From Candidatus Omnitrophota bacterium (GTDB taxonomy: Bacteria > Omnitrophota > Gorgyraeia > Gygaellales > Profunditerraquicolaceae): a stretch of DNA of 6,703 bases. The position numbers were made by a program, and so were the translations under genes. The notes beneath the pieces were generated by a model, which searched no databases, was not told the DNA's origin, and saw only the letters and a list, made by a program, of their open reading frames with translations. The stretch covers positions 1 to 6,703 of the forward strand of contig JAQTNM010000087.1 in the NCBI GenBank assembly GCA_028713875.1, given 5' to 3'. Shown piece by piece: positions 1 to 6,566 of this stretch (positions are counted from its first letter, which is position 1; every line of letters starts with the position of its first letter).

Positions 1-1
1 T

Positions 2-718
2 GAAGGGCCCCTTGACCTTTTGCTCTACCTGGTGAAAAAAGATCACCTGAACATTTATGATATCCCGATAGCCGAGGTTACCCAGCAGTATATGTCTTAT
101 CTTGAGCTGATGAAGCTTCTAGATCTTAACATCGCAGGGGAGTTTCTGGTGATGGCAGCGACCCTCATGCAGATAAAGTCCAAGATGCTGCTTCCGGCAG
201 AACCCAGCCAGGAGGTCCAGGAAGAAGAGGATCCCCGGGCTGAACTGGTTAAGCGGCTGCTTGAATACGAGAAATTCAAAGAGATAGCCGAGAATTTAAG
301 GCAGATGGAAACAGGGCAGCAGGAGGTATTCAAGCGCCCGAAGACAGATGCGCCCGCAGAAAAAAATATTGAGACGGAAACTTACTTTGAGGCCAGCATA
401 TTTGACCTGATCAGCGCCTTCTCCAAAGCCCTGGAAGACGTGCCCAAGGAGGTCTTTTACGAAGTAATCAAGGACGAATTTACCGTTGAGGAAAAGATCC
501 ATTATATCCTGCATCTATTGCTGGTTAAACCGGCTTTATCCATATCCGAATTATTCAGCACGGCCAAAAATAAAATAGAGATCGTGGTCAACTTCCTGGC
601 CATACTGGAACTTATCAGGATGAAGGAGATCGTGGCTTTCCAGAAGGAACAGTTCCAGGAAATAGAAATCAGCCGCAACAAGAACAACATTATCCCCTAT
701 GAGAAAAGAGACAGGTGA
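2..718 (+). CDS. scpA: Segregation and condensation protein A (ScpA), 5' end cut by window edge
   Basis: ScpA is the kleisin subunit of the bacterial SMC-ScpA-ScpB condensin, which bridges the SMC heads and helps compact and segregate the chromosome. The reading frame is open from base 2 and begins with EGPLDLLLYLV, which matches the usual FEGPLDLLL motif near residue 20 of the family, so roughly 15-25 residues and the true start lie off the left edge. The conserved DIPIAEVTQQY and the N-terminal helical block ending in KSKMLLP follow (about residues 20-65 of the visible part). Next comes an acidic linker (QEVQEEEDPRAEL) and a C-terminal winged-helix region ending in VVNFLAILELIRMKEIVAFQ, the expected kleisin end that contacts the SMC head. 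An internal TTG at base 20 is not a plausible start because the family motif continues upstream of it. The 3' end overlaps ruvB by 20 nt. The usual partner scpB does not follow. Family identification is confident. Confidence 0.93.
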   Translation, partial: EGPLDLLLYLVKKDHLNIYDIPIAEVTQQYMSYLELMKLLDLNIAGEFLVMAATLMQIKSKMLLPAEPSQEVQEEEDPRAELVKRLLEYEKFKEIAENLRQMETGQQEVFKRPKTDAPAEKNIETETYFEASIFDLISAFSKALEDVPKEVFYEVIKDEFTVEEKIHYILHLLLVKPALSISELFSTAKNKIEIVVNFLAILELIRMKEIVAFQKEQFQEIEISRNKNNIIPYEKRDR

Positions 719-1778
719 TTACTCGCCGCTTTCCAAACGGCAGGTGCTTCTGGACAACCGCAGCAACAGTTTTTTAAAACCGAGCGAGGAAACCGAAGAG
801 GATATAATATTAAATATATCCCTGAGGCCAAAGAAGCTCTCGGAATTCATCGGCCAGAAAGAGGCGGTTGACAACTTGAAGGTCTGCCTTACCGCGGCCA
901 AACAGAGAAAAGAACCCCTGGAACATATTCTGCTTTCCGGCCCGGCAGGATTAGGCAAGACTTCCCTTTCGCACATTATCGCCCATGAGATGGGCACTAA
1001 AATTACCGCTACCTCCGGTCCGGCCATAACCAAGGCCGGAGACCTGATCGGCATACTTACCAACCTGGGTAAAGGCGACATACTTTTTATTGACGAGATA
1101 CACCGGCTCTCCAAGGTGGTAGAGGAGTTCCTGTATCCGGCGATGGAAAGCTTCCAGATCGATTTTATCATTGATAAAGGGCCCTATGCCAAGACCATAA
1201 AATTCAACCTTAAGCCTTTTACGCTGGTGGGAGCGACTACCCGCTCCGGCTTGCTCTCAGCACCCTTGCGCAGCCGTTTCGGCATATTTTATCACCTGGA
1301 TTTTTACCGCATAGAAGACTTGAGCGTAATCATCAGGCATTCGGCCAAATTATTGAGCATAGATATTGATGAAGAGGCCTCGCGCGAGATCGCTGCCAGG
1401 GCAAGGGGTACGCCCAGGATAGCCAACCGGCTGCTTCGGCGCGTGCGGGATTATACGCAGGTATCCAAGATAAAATCAATTAACCGCGAGATCGCAGGCC
1501 AGATCCTTGATAATTTAGGTATAGATAAAGCCGGGCTTGATGAGATAGACCGCAAAGTGCTTAAATCCATCGTAGATTCTTTTGCCGGAGGTCCGGTAGG
1601 CGTTAATTCTTTAGCCGCCAGCCTTAATGAAGAAGTGGATACCATAGTAGATACCATTGAGCCGTATTTATTGAAAGCCGGCTACCTTAAGCGGACTTCG
1701 CGTGGGAGGATAGCTACGGCGCTTGCCTACGAACACCTCGGCCTTAAACCCAAAGAAAAACAAAAAGAATTATTTTAA
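699..1778 (+). CDS. ruvB: Holliday junction branch migration ATPase RuvB
   Basis: RuvB is the hexameric AAA+ motor that, with RuvA, drives branch migration of Holliday junctions during recombinational repair. Visible motifs are the Walker A GPAGLGKT (residues 81-88; the family usually has GPPGLGKT), the Walker B DILFIDE (127-133), sensor 1 GATTR (178-182), the LRSRFG segment holding the arginine finger (190-195), and sensor 2 GTPRIANRLL (238-247). A C-terminal winged-helix DNA-binding domain starts near GLDEIDRKVL (279) and includes FAGGPVGVNSLAASL and the RTSRGR turn. At 359 residues the protein is slightly long because about 40 residues precede the conserved SLRPKKLSEFIGQ. The ATG at 699 has no clear Shine-Dalgarno and overlaps scpA by 20 nt, which suggests translational coupling. 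An in-frame GTG at 744 would shorten the tail by 15 residues. ruvA and ruvC are not adjacent in this window. Confidence 0.96.
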   Translation: MRKETGDYSPLSKRQVLLDNRSNSFLKPSEETEEDIILNISLRPKKLSEFIGQKEAVDNLKVCLTAAKQRKEPLEHILLSGPAGLGKTSLSHIIAHEMGTKITATSGPAITKAGDLIGILTNLGKGDILFIDEIHRLSKVVEEFLYPAMESFQIDFIIDKGPYAKTIKFNLKPFTLVGATTRSGLLSAPLRSRFGIFYHLDFYRIEDLSVIIRHSAKLLSIDIDEEASREIAARARGTPRIANRLLRRVRDYTQVSKIKSINREIAGQILDNLGIDKAGLDEIDRKVLKSIVDSFAGGPVGVNSLAASLNEEVDTIVDTIEPYLLKAGYLKRTSRGRIATALAYEHLGLKPKEKQKELF

Positions 1779-1800
1779 CTAAAGAAAAATGGAAATGTGG

Positions 1801-1830
1801 AAATGGGGACGTTTCAAATGGGGACGTTTC
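1801..1830 (+). repeat. Perfect tandem duplication of a 15-nt unit
   Basis: The unit AAATGGGGACGTTTC occurs twice with no gap or mismatch, at 1801-1815 and 1816-1830. The second copy runs directly into the left arm of the inverted repeat at 1820-1871, so both belong to one composite element. A degenerate part-copy (AAATGTGG, 1793-1800) may precede it. The sequence is seen directly; its origin as part of a mobile or REP-like element is inferred. Confidence 0.9.
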
Positions 1831-1871
1831 TATTTTTCAAAAACAAAAAAACAAAAAATAGAAACGTCCCC
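1820..1871. repeat. Perfect 18-bp inverted repeat (REP/MITE-like palindrome)
   Basis: The left arm at 1820-1837 (GGGGACGTTTCTATTTTT) is exactly reverse-complementary to the right arm at 1854-1871, around a 16-nt A-rich loop (1838-1853). With a one-base bulge at G1872 the pairing extends by AAAT (1816-1819) with ATTT (1873-1876). The element fills nearly the whole ruvB-queH gap, the only sizeable non-coding stretch in the window. Palindromes of this style are typical of REP-type elements scattered by IS200-like (RAYT) transposases; no transposase is present here, so this origin is inference. A simple rho-independent terminator is less likely because no T tract follows either arm. Confidence 0.88.
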
Positions 1872-1886
1872 GATTTCAAAAAAATT

Positions 1887-2429
1887 ATGAAACTACTATT
1901 ACACACCTGTTGCGCGCCGTGTTTGATATACCCTTTGGAGAAACTAAGGGCTAAGGGGGATAGCGTTACGGCGTTATTCTATAACCCCAATGTCCATCCT
2001 TTTGCGGAATACAAGAACAGGAAGCAGGCGGTTGAGGATTATAGCCGTAAGGCCAACCTTGAGGTGATTTTTCCGGAATATAAGCCCGCGGAATATTTTC
2101 AGGCAGTAAATACGAAGGAATACGGTAAAGAAAGGTGCATTGCCTGTTGGTCAATACGGCTTAAAAAAGCTGCCGAGGTTGCTAAAGCAAGAGGGTGCGA
2201 GGCTTTTACCACCACTTTGCTGGTCAGCCCCTTTCAGGATCAGGAATTGTTAAAGAAAATAGGAAGCGATATCGCAAAAGAAGAGGGAGTAGAATTTTAT
2301 TATGAGGATTTCAGGCCTGGATTTAAGAAGGCGCATGAGGAGGCGCGGGTCAAGGGGATATACTGCCAGAAATACTGCGGCTGTATTTATTCGGAGATAG
2401 AAAGATGCAGGCGATCGGCAAAACACTGA
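1887..2429 (+). CDS. queH: Epoxyqueuosine reductase QueH (DUF208 family)
   Basis: QueH reduces epoxyqueuosine to queuosine at tRNA position 34, the last step of the pathway. It is a cobalamin-independent, metal-containing alternative to QueG. The 180-residue product starts MKLLLHTCCAPC, giving the family's adjacent-cysteine motif (C8, C9, C12). It then shows CIACWSIRL (C84, C87), TTLLVSPFQ (109-117), DFRPGF (141-146) and the C-terminal YCQKYCGC (C160, C164, C166). These cysteines match the set known to hold the iron-sulfur and additional metal site. I chose ATG 1887 because the family's conserved start falls at residue 3-4. The frame is open back to ATG 1797, but that extra 30-residue stretch is encoded by the repeat element. 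No good Shine-Dalgarno precedes 1887. The 3' end overlaps the DUF2905 gene by 25 nt. The CxxCW tryptophan, and C160 where R or K is common before QKYCGC, are small departures from what I recall. Confidence 0.93.
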   Translation: MKLLLHTCCAPCLIYPLEKLRAKGDSVTALFYNPNVHPFAEYKNRKQAVEDYSRKANLEVIFPEYKPAEYFQAVNTKEYGKERCIACWSIRLKKAAEVAKARGCEAFTTTLLVSPFQDQELLKKIGSDIAKEEGVEFYYEDFRPGFKKAHEEARVKGIYCQKYCGCIYSEIERCRRSAKH

Positions 2430-2620
2430 TAATTTTCGGAGTTATCCTGATAGGCTTAGGGTTATTCTTGAGCCTTGTAAATAAGGTTCCCTTCCTGGGC
2501 AGGCTGCCCGGGGATATCTACGTCCAGAAAAAGAACCTCACCTTTTATTTTCCCTTAGCCACTTCCGTATTGCTGAGCATAATACTTTCTGCGATATTGT
2601 GGCTTGTCTGCCGAAAATGA
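2405..2620 (+). CDS. Small two-helix membrane protein, DUF2905 family
   Basis: This 71-residue protein has two hydrophobic segments (about 5-26 and 47-69) joined by a short loop with the signature LGRLPGD (31-37) followed by IYVQKKNLTFYFPLATS. That layout matches the DUF2905 family, whose function is unknown; it is predicted to sit in the inner membrane. The start at ATG 2405 is supported by GGAG at 2393-2396, eight bases upstream, and lies inside the end of queH. The stop codon shares an ATGA (2617-2620) with the start of the following spoIID-like gene, which points to coupled translation. I recall the family near ruvB, spoIID and queA in other bacteria, so its position here is ordinary, but this context does not reveal a role. 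Confidence 0.88.
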   Translation: MQAIGKTLIIFGVILIGLGLFLSLVNKVPFLGRLPGDIYVQKKNLTFYFPLATSVLLSIILSAILWLVCRK

Positions 2621-3761
2621 AATATACCTTTAAGAAAATATGGCTTTTGCTTTTTATGTCGTGCCTCAACTGCATGCTGTTATCTGCAAACGTTTATGGC
2701 CAGACAGAGCAATATATACGCGTGGCCATCCTGCAGGACGCACCTTCCTTAAACCTTAAGATAAGCGGGATTTGTGAAGTGCTTGACGGCCCAACCGGCG
2801 CCGTATTGTACCGCGGCAAGAATTTGAATACCACCGTGACCGCATATAAAGGCGGTATATTGATAGCAGGCAATAACTTTGCCAGCCGGCAGGTCCTGGT
2901 AAGATCCGGTGATCAAAGCCCTATCGTAATAAACGGCCGGCTCTTTAGCGGCGATATCGGGTTGATAAAGAAAGACGGCGGCCATTTGCTGGTCCTAAAC
3001 ATAATCGGCCTGGAGGATTACGTTAAAGGCATTCTGTATCACGAAGCTTCGCATTACTGGCCGATGGATGCCTTGCGCGCCCAGGCAGTGGTAAGCCGCA
3101 CTTACGCGGTTTATCAGATGCAGGAGAACAAATCCAGGGATTTTGACGTGACCTGCGATATATATTCCCAGGTATACGGGGGCAAGACCTCCGAGCGCTT
3201 CCGTACCAACGAGGCGGTTGACGATACCAGGGGCCAGATATTGACGTATGAAGGGAAAATAATCCCGGCGTATTTTCATGCCACCTGCGGCGGGCATACG
3301 CAGGACGCGTCTTTACTATGGAATGTAAATATAGCTCCGCTTAAAGGGGTGATCTGTGTTTTTTGCAAAGACTCTCCGCACTTTCGCTGGCATGATACTT
3401 TGCCGCTTGCCGAGATCGAGAAGAAGCTATCAGGGCAGGTTACAATATAAAGAATATCCGCTCTATAACTATATTGGGCAAAGACAGGTCCGGCCGCATT
3501 ACCGAATTAAAGATAGCTTCTGCCGAGAAAAACATTAAGATCTCAGCCAAGGATTTTCGCAATCTTATCGGCCCCAATATCATTCGCAGCACCCACTTCC
3601 AGGTGTATCTGGCGGCTCAGGACGCGGTATTAGAGGGGGTGGGCTGGGGCCATGGCGTAGGCTTGTGCCAGTGGGGCGCTTATTTCATGGCTAAACAGGG
3701 TTACTCCTATAAAAACATTTTGAAATATTATTACCCGGGGGCAGATGTTGCGTCTATCTGA
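2617..3761 (+). pseudogene. SpoIID/LytB-domain cell-wall protein, interrupted by a -1 frameshift
   Basis: SpoIID-family proteins are lytic transglycosylases that cleave glycan strands already stripped of stem peptides. In non-sporulating bacteria their role is unclear. ATG 2617 overlaps the previous stop as ATGA and gives a basic start plus hydrophobic core ending near ANVYG-Q (about residue 28), a good Sec signal peptide; a GTG at 2599 is less likely. The first frame carries IIGLEDYVKGILYHEASHYWP with candidate catalytic E143, then ALRAQAVVSRTYA, SQVYGG (184-189), DDTRGQ, ATCGGHT and CKDSPHFRW. It stops at 3448-3450 after KKLSGQVTI. The rest of the domain continues in another frame from about 3435 (AGYNIKNIRSITILGKDRSGR), including DFRNLIG and the terminal GVGWGHGVGLCQWGA and ILKYYYPGAD, stopping at 3759-3761. 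Restoring one base near GGG 3433-3435 would give an intact protein of about 381 residues. It could be a real pseudogene, a recoded gene or a sequencing error. The 3' end overlaps queA by 17 nt. Confidence 0.9.
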
Positions 3762-4737
3762 TTTTGATTATAACCTGCCCGCAGAATTGATCGCCCAATA
3801 TCCGCTTAAAGAGCGCTCCCAGGCGAGGCTTCTGGTCTTAGACCGCAAAACCGGTAAAACAGAAGATTCTGTTTTTCGTGACCTGGGCCGCTACCTGCAG
3901 CCGCAGGACCTTCTGGTCCTCAACGACACAAAAGTTTTGCCGGCACGCCTCATAGGACAGCGCTCAAGCGGAGGAAAAGTGGAAGTCCTGCTCTTGTCCC
4001 AAGGCGCGGGTTTTGAATTTTCCTGTCTTATCAGGCCTAACCGGTTAAAGTTAGGGGAGAGGATAAATTTTAACAGCGGCAAGATCTGCGCGGAATTGAC
4101 AGACAGGAATAAAATAAGATTTTTCGCCGAGGATTTAAGCCAGATATACAGCCACGGAGTAATGCCGCTTCCGCCATACATCAAGCGTAAAGTTACCCAT
4201 GAGGACAGCGCCGATTACCAGACCGTCTATGCCAGGAATGACGGCTCCATCGCTTCTCCTACCGCGGGCCTGCATTTTACCGGACGGCTCCTTGGTAAAA
4301 TAAAGGATGCAGGCGTAAACATAGCTTACGTTACTTTACATATCAGTTACTCTACGTTTAAACCGGTTAAATCCGAGGACATAAGCCGGCACAAGATGGA
4401 GCCCGAGTATTTTGAGATTTCCCCGGAGTCAGAGGGGCTCATAAAAAATGCCCGCGCAAGAGGCTGGCGTATTATTGCCGTAGGCACAACCAGCCTGCGG
4501 GTCCTGGAGACTTACGCTCAAGGCAAAAGCCAAGGGCATACGGATTTGTTTATTTACCCGGGATATGAATTTAAGATGGCGCACTGCCTTTTGACCAATT
4601 TTCATCTTCCCAAAACAACTCTATTCATGCTTGCCTGTGCATTTGCCGGGGAGGGATTGCTTAAAAGGGCTTATCAGGAAGCCATAGATAAAAAATACAG
4701 GTTTTACAGCTATGGCGATGCCATGCTGATAATTTAA
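3745..4737 (+). CDS. queA: S-adenosylmethionine:tRNA ribosyltransferase-isomerase QueA
   Basis: QueA transfers and rearranges the ribose of S-adenosylmethionine onto preQ1 in tRNA, forming epoxyqueuosine, between Tgt and QueH in the pathway. The 330-residue product is slightly shorter than the usual 340-355. It starts MLRLSDFDYNLPAELIAQYP, the standard N-terminus. Further family motifs are LVLNDTKVLPARL (57-69), MPLPPYIKR (140-148), YQTVYAR (158-164), GSIASPTAGLHFT (167-179), VTLHISYSTFKPV (196-208), GTTSLRVLET (247-256), LLTNFHLPKTTLFMLACAFAG (282-302) and FYSYGDAMLI at the end. The segment at 199-206 reads HISYSTFK, where HVGxGTFxP is usual. ATG 3745 lies inside the end of the spoIID-like gene with a G-run (3737-3740) just upstream, and tgt begins 2 nt after the stop, so the two should be co-translated. 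Confidence 0.97.
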   Translation: MLRLSDFDYNLPAELIAQYPLKERSQARLLVLDRKTGKTEDSVFRDLGRYLQPQDLLVLNDTKVLPARLIGQRSSGGKVEVLLLSQGAGFEFSCLIRPNRLKLGERINFNSGKICAELTDRNKIRFFAEDLSQIYSHGVMPLPPYIKRKVTHEDSADYQTVYARNDGSIASPTAGLHFTGRLLGKIKDAGVNIAYVTLHISYSTFKPVKSEDISRHKMEPEYFEISPESEGLIKNARARGWRIIAVGTTSLRVLETYAQGKSQGHTDLFIYPGYEFKMAHCLLTNFHLPKTTLFMLACAFAGEGLLKRAYQEAIDKKYRFYSYGDAMLII

Positions 4738-4739
4738 CC

Positions 4740-5867
4740 ATGTTTAAATTAATCCATCAGGATAAAAATAGCCGGGCGCGCCTGGGGAAATTAAGCACAG
4801 CTTGCGGAGATATCGATACGCCCTGTTTTATGCCGGTAGGCACGCAGGGCACGGTCAAGACGATGTCTCCCCTGGAACTGGAAGAAGCGGGGGCCCAGGT
4901 AATGCTTTGTAATGCCTATCACCTTTTTTTACGTCCCGGGATAGAGGTGATTAAGCATAGCGGTGGCCTGCACAAGTTTATCTCCTGGGGCAAGCCCATA
5001 CTTACCGACAGCGGCGGATACCAGATATTCAGCCTTGCGCTTTTAAGGAAAGTAAGCGATAATGGCGTGGAGTTTCAATCGCACATAGACGGCATGAAGC
5101 ACCTTTTGTCGCCCGAGGACGTTATTGATATACAATCCGGATTAGGCAGCGATATTATGATGCCGCTGGACGAATGCGTGCATTACCCTTGTGCCAGGGA
5201 CCATGCGCGCCTGAGTATGGAGAGGACCGTTGACTGGGGCAGGCGTTCCAAAGAGCGCCTGGCGAAGAATTTATCCGGGGCCGGGGCTAAAGATGGGCAA
5301 TTGCTCTTTGGCATAGTACAGGGCTCCAGTTACGAAGATTTGCGCAAAGAGTGCGCGGAGAAAATAACCTCTATCGGTTTTCCGGGATACGCCATCGGCG
5401 GGGTGTCGGTGGGCGAGCCCAAGAATTTAGGCAATGACATAGTGGATTTTACCTGCGGGTTCCTTCCCCCGGATAAGCCCCGCTATGTTATGGGGATTGG
5501 GCTGCCCGAAGATATAGTTGAAGCCGTGGGTTCGGGTATTGATATGTTTGACTGCGTGGTGCCTACAAGGTACGGCAGGAACGGGACCGCTTTTACCAGC
5601 GGGGGAAAGCTGGTGGTGAGGAATTCCCCTTATATAGAAGATCAGGGGCCTTTAGATAGACAATGCCGCTGCTATACCTGCAAGAATTTCAGCCGCGCTT
5701 ACCTGCGCCACTTATTCAATACCGAAGAGATACTGGGGCTGCGCCTGGTTTCCCTGCACAATATTAATTTTTATTTGGACCTGATGCGGCAAATCCGGGA
5801 TGCCATAAAAAAGGATGAATTCGCGGGATTTAAACGGAATTTTCTCAGTAGCTATATAAAAAATTAA
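4740..5867 (+). CDS. tgt: tRNA-guanine transglycosylase (bacterial type)
   Basis: Tgt exchanges G34 for preQ1 in tRNAs with GUN anticodons (Asp, Asn, His, Tyr), starting tRNA queuosine formation. The 375-residue length is normal. Motifs in order are MPVGTQGTVKTM (31-42), LTDSGGYQIFSL (88-99, with D90 as the expected general acid/base and Y94 stacking on the base), DECVHYP (144-150, D144 for base recognition), FGIVQGSS (190-197; GIVQGG is usual), GVSVGEP, MGIGLPEDI (251-259), and MFDCVVPTRYGRNG (269-282), where D271 is the expected covalent nucleophile. The zinc site is C309, C311, C314 and H340, in CRCYTC and LVSLHN. The gene sits 2 nt after queA and 1 nt before trmD. Together with queA and queH it completes the preQ1-to-queuosine branch in one block. 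Confidence 0.97.
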   Translation: MFKLIHQDKNSRARLGKLSTACGDIDTPCFMPVGTQGTVKTMSPLELEEAGAQVMLCNAYHLFLRPGIEVIKHSGGLHKFISWGKPILTDSGGYQIFSLALLRKVSDNGVEFQSHIDGMKHLLSPEDVIDIQSGLGSDIMMPLDECVHYPCARDHARLSMERTVDWGRRSKERLAKNLSGAGAKDGQLLFGIVQGSSYEDLRKECAEKITSIGFPGYAIGGVSVGEPKNLGNDIVDFTCGFLPPDKPRYVMGIGLPEDIVEAVGSGIDMFDCVVPTRYGRNGTAFTSGGKLVVRNSPYIEDQGPLDRQCRCYTCKNFSRAYLRHLFNTEEILGLRLVSLHNINFYLDLMRQIRDAIKKDEFAGFKRNFLSSYIKN

Positions 5868-5868
5868 T

Positions 5869-6549
5869 ATGCGCATAGACATAATCACGATATTCCCGGG
5901 GATGTTTGAGCAGGTTTTAAATGAATCCATCATTAAAAGGGCTCAAAGCAAAGGTAAAGTCAAGATCAAAGTGCACGACCTGCGGGATCATACTTTGGAT
6001 AAACACCGCAAAGTCGATGACCGGCCTTTCGGAGGCGGCAGCGGGATGGTGATGAGCGTTGAGCCCATATTGCGCGCAGTAGAAGCCCTGCGCACAGCCA
6101 GAACCAGAGTTATCTTGATGAGCCCCCAGGGGACAAGATTGAATCAGCCTATTGTCAAAAGATTATCCGCCTATGCCCATTTGATCCTGATCTGCGGCCA
6201 TTACGAAGGCGTGGATGAGCGGGTCAGGGAACATATCGCAGATGAAGAGGTCTCCATAGGAGACTATATCCTGACCGGAGGGGAGCTGGCGGCAATGGTC
6301 CTGCTTGACTGTATAGTCCGGCTCATACCGGGGGTATTGGGAGATAAAAATTCCTTGAATTTTGAGTCATTTGAAGGTAATCTATTAGAATATCCGCAGT
6401 ATACCAGGCCCGCGAATTTCCGCGGGATGAAAGTCCCGGATGTCCTCTTGTCCGGCGACCATGCCAAGATAGAGTCCTGGAGGAAAAAACAAGCCTTGAA
6501 GAGGACCAGGCAGAGAAGGCCTGACCTCCTTAAATCTAAAAAGACATAA
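5869..6549 (+). CDS. trmD: tRNA (guanine(37)-N1)-methyltransferase TrmD
   Basis: TrmD uses S-adenosylmethionine to make m1G at position 37 of tRNAs with G36, which prevents +1 frameshifting; it is a dimeric, trefoil-knotted SPOUT enzyme and usually essential. The 226-residue product begins MRIDIITIFPGMF. It shows RPFGGGSGMVM (52-62), the S-adenosylmethionine-binding knot segments CGHYEGVDERV (109-119) and EEVSIGDYILTGGELAAM (126-143), and RLIPGVLGD (151-159). LLEYPQYTRP (172-181) and VLLSGDHAKIESWR (192-205) complete the C-terminal part. The residue aligned with the catalytic Asp of the DSF motif (D169 in E. coli) appears to be Glu (E166 in FESF). The start lies 1 nt after the tgt stop with no strong Shine-Dalgarno, so translation is probably coupled to tgt. 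The usual upstream partners rpsP and rimM are absent here; rplS follows as expected. Confidence 0.97.
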   Translation: MRIDIITIFPGMFEQVLNESIIKRAQSKGKVKIKVHDLRDHTLDKHRKVDDRPFGGGSGMVMSVEPILRAVEALRTARTRVILMSPQGTRLNQPIVKRLSAYAHLILICGHYEGVDERVREHIADEEVSIGDYILTGGELAAMVLLDCIVRLIPGVLGDKNSLNFESFEGNLLEYPQYTRPANFRGMKVPDVLLSGDHAKIESWRKKQALKRTRQRRPDLLKSKKT

Positions 6550-6551
6550 GG

Positions 6552-6557
6552 AAGGAG
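6552..6557 (+). promoter_or_regulatory. Shine-Dalgarno site for rplS
   Basis: AAGGAG lies nine bases before the rplS ATG at 6567. It is the strongest ribosome-binding site in the window. The other genes rely mostly on overlaps, which suits a ribosomal protein needing far higher output than the trmD gene just before it. Confidence 0.85.
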
Positions 6558-6566
6558 AAACAAAAA

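Noticed and set aside
20..22. TTG at base 20 as the start of scpA
   Set aside because: The conserved EGPLDL motif is encoded upstream in the same frame from base 2, so the gene continues past the window edge.
719..1171. 150-codon minus-strand open frame opposite ruvB
   Set aside because: It is antisense to the conserved AAA+ core of RuvB, is rich in Ser/Ile/Arg as expected for a complement of coding sequence, and matches no family I know.
1820..1886. Hairpin between ruvB and queH as a rho-independent terminator
   Set aside because: The stem's loop-proximal half is all A/T and neither arm is followed by a T tract (after the right arm the sequence is GATTTCAAAAAAATT), so a classic terminator is not supported on either strand.
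3425..3445. Programmed -1 ribosomal frameshift in the spoIID-like gene
   Set aside because: No X-XXY-YYZ slippery heptamer is present at the junction and SpoIID proteins are not known to be recoded, so a single lost G or a read error is more likely.
3356..3538. 60-codon open frame overlapping the spoIID-like gene
   Set aside because: It lies in a third frame across the frameshift region, has no recognisable motif and is covered by SpoIID-family sequence in the other two frames.
6264..6563. 99-codon minus-strand open frame opposite trmD
   Set aside because: It is fully antisense to conserved TrmD motifs and has no supporting start signal or family resemblance.
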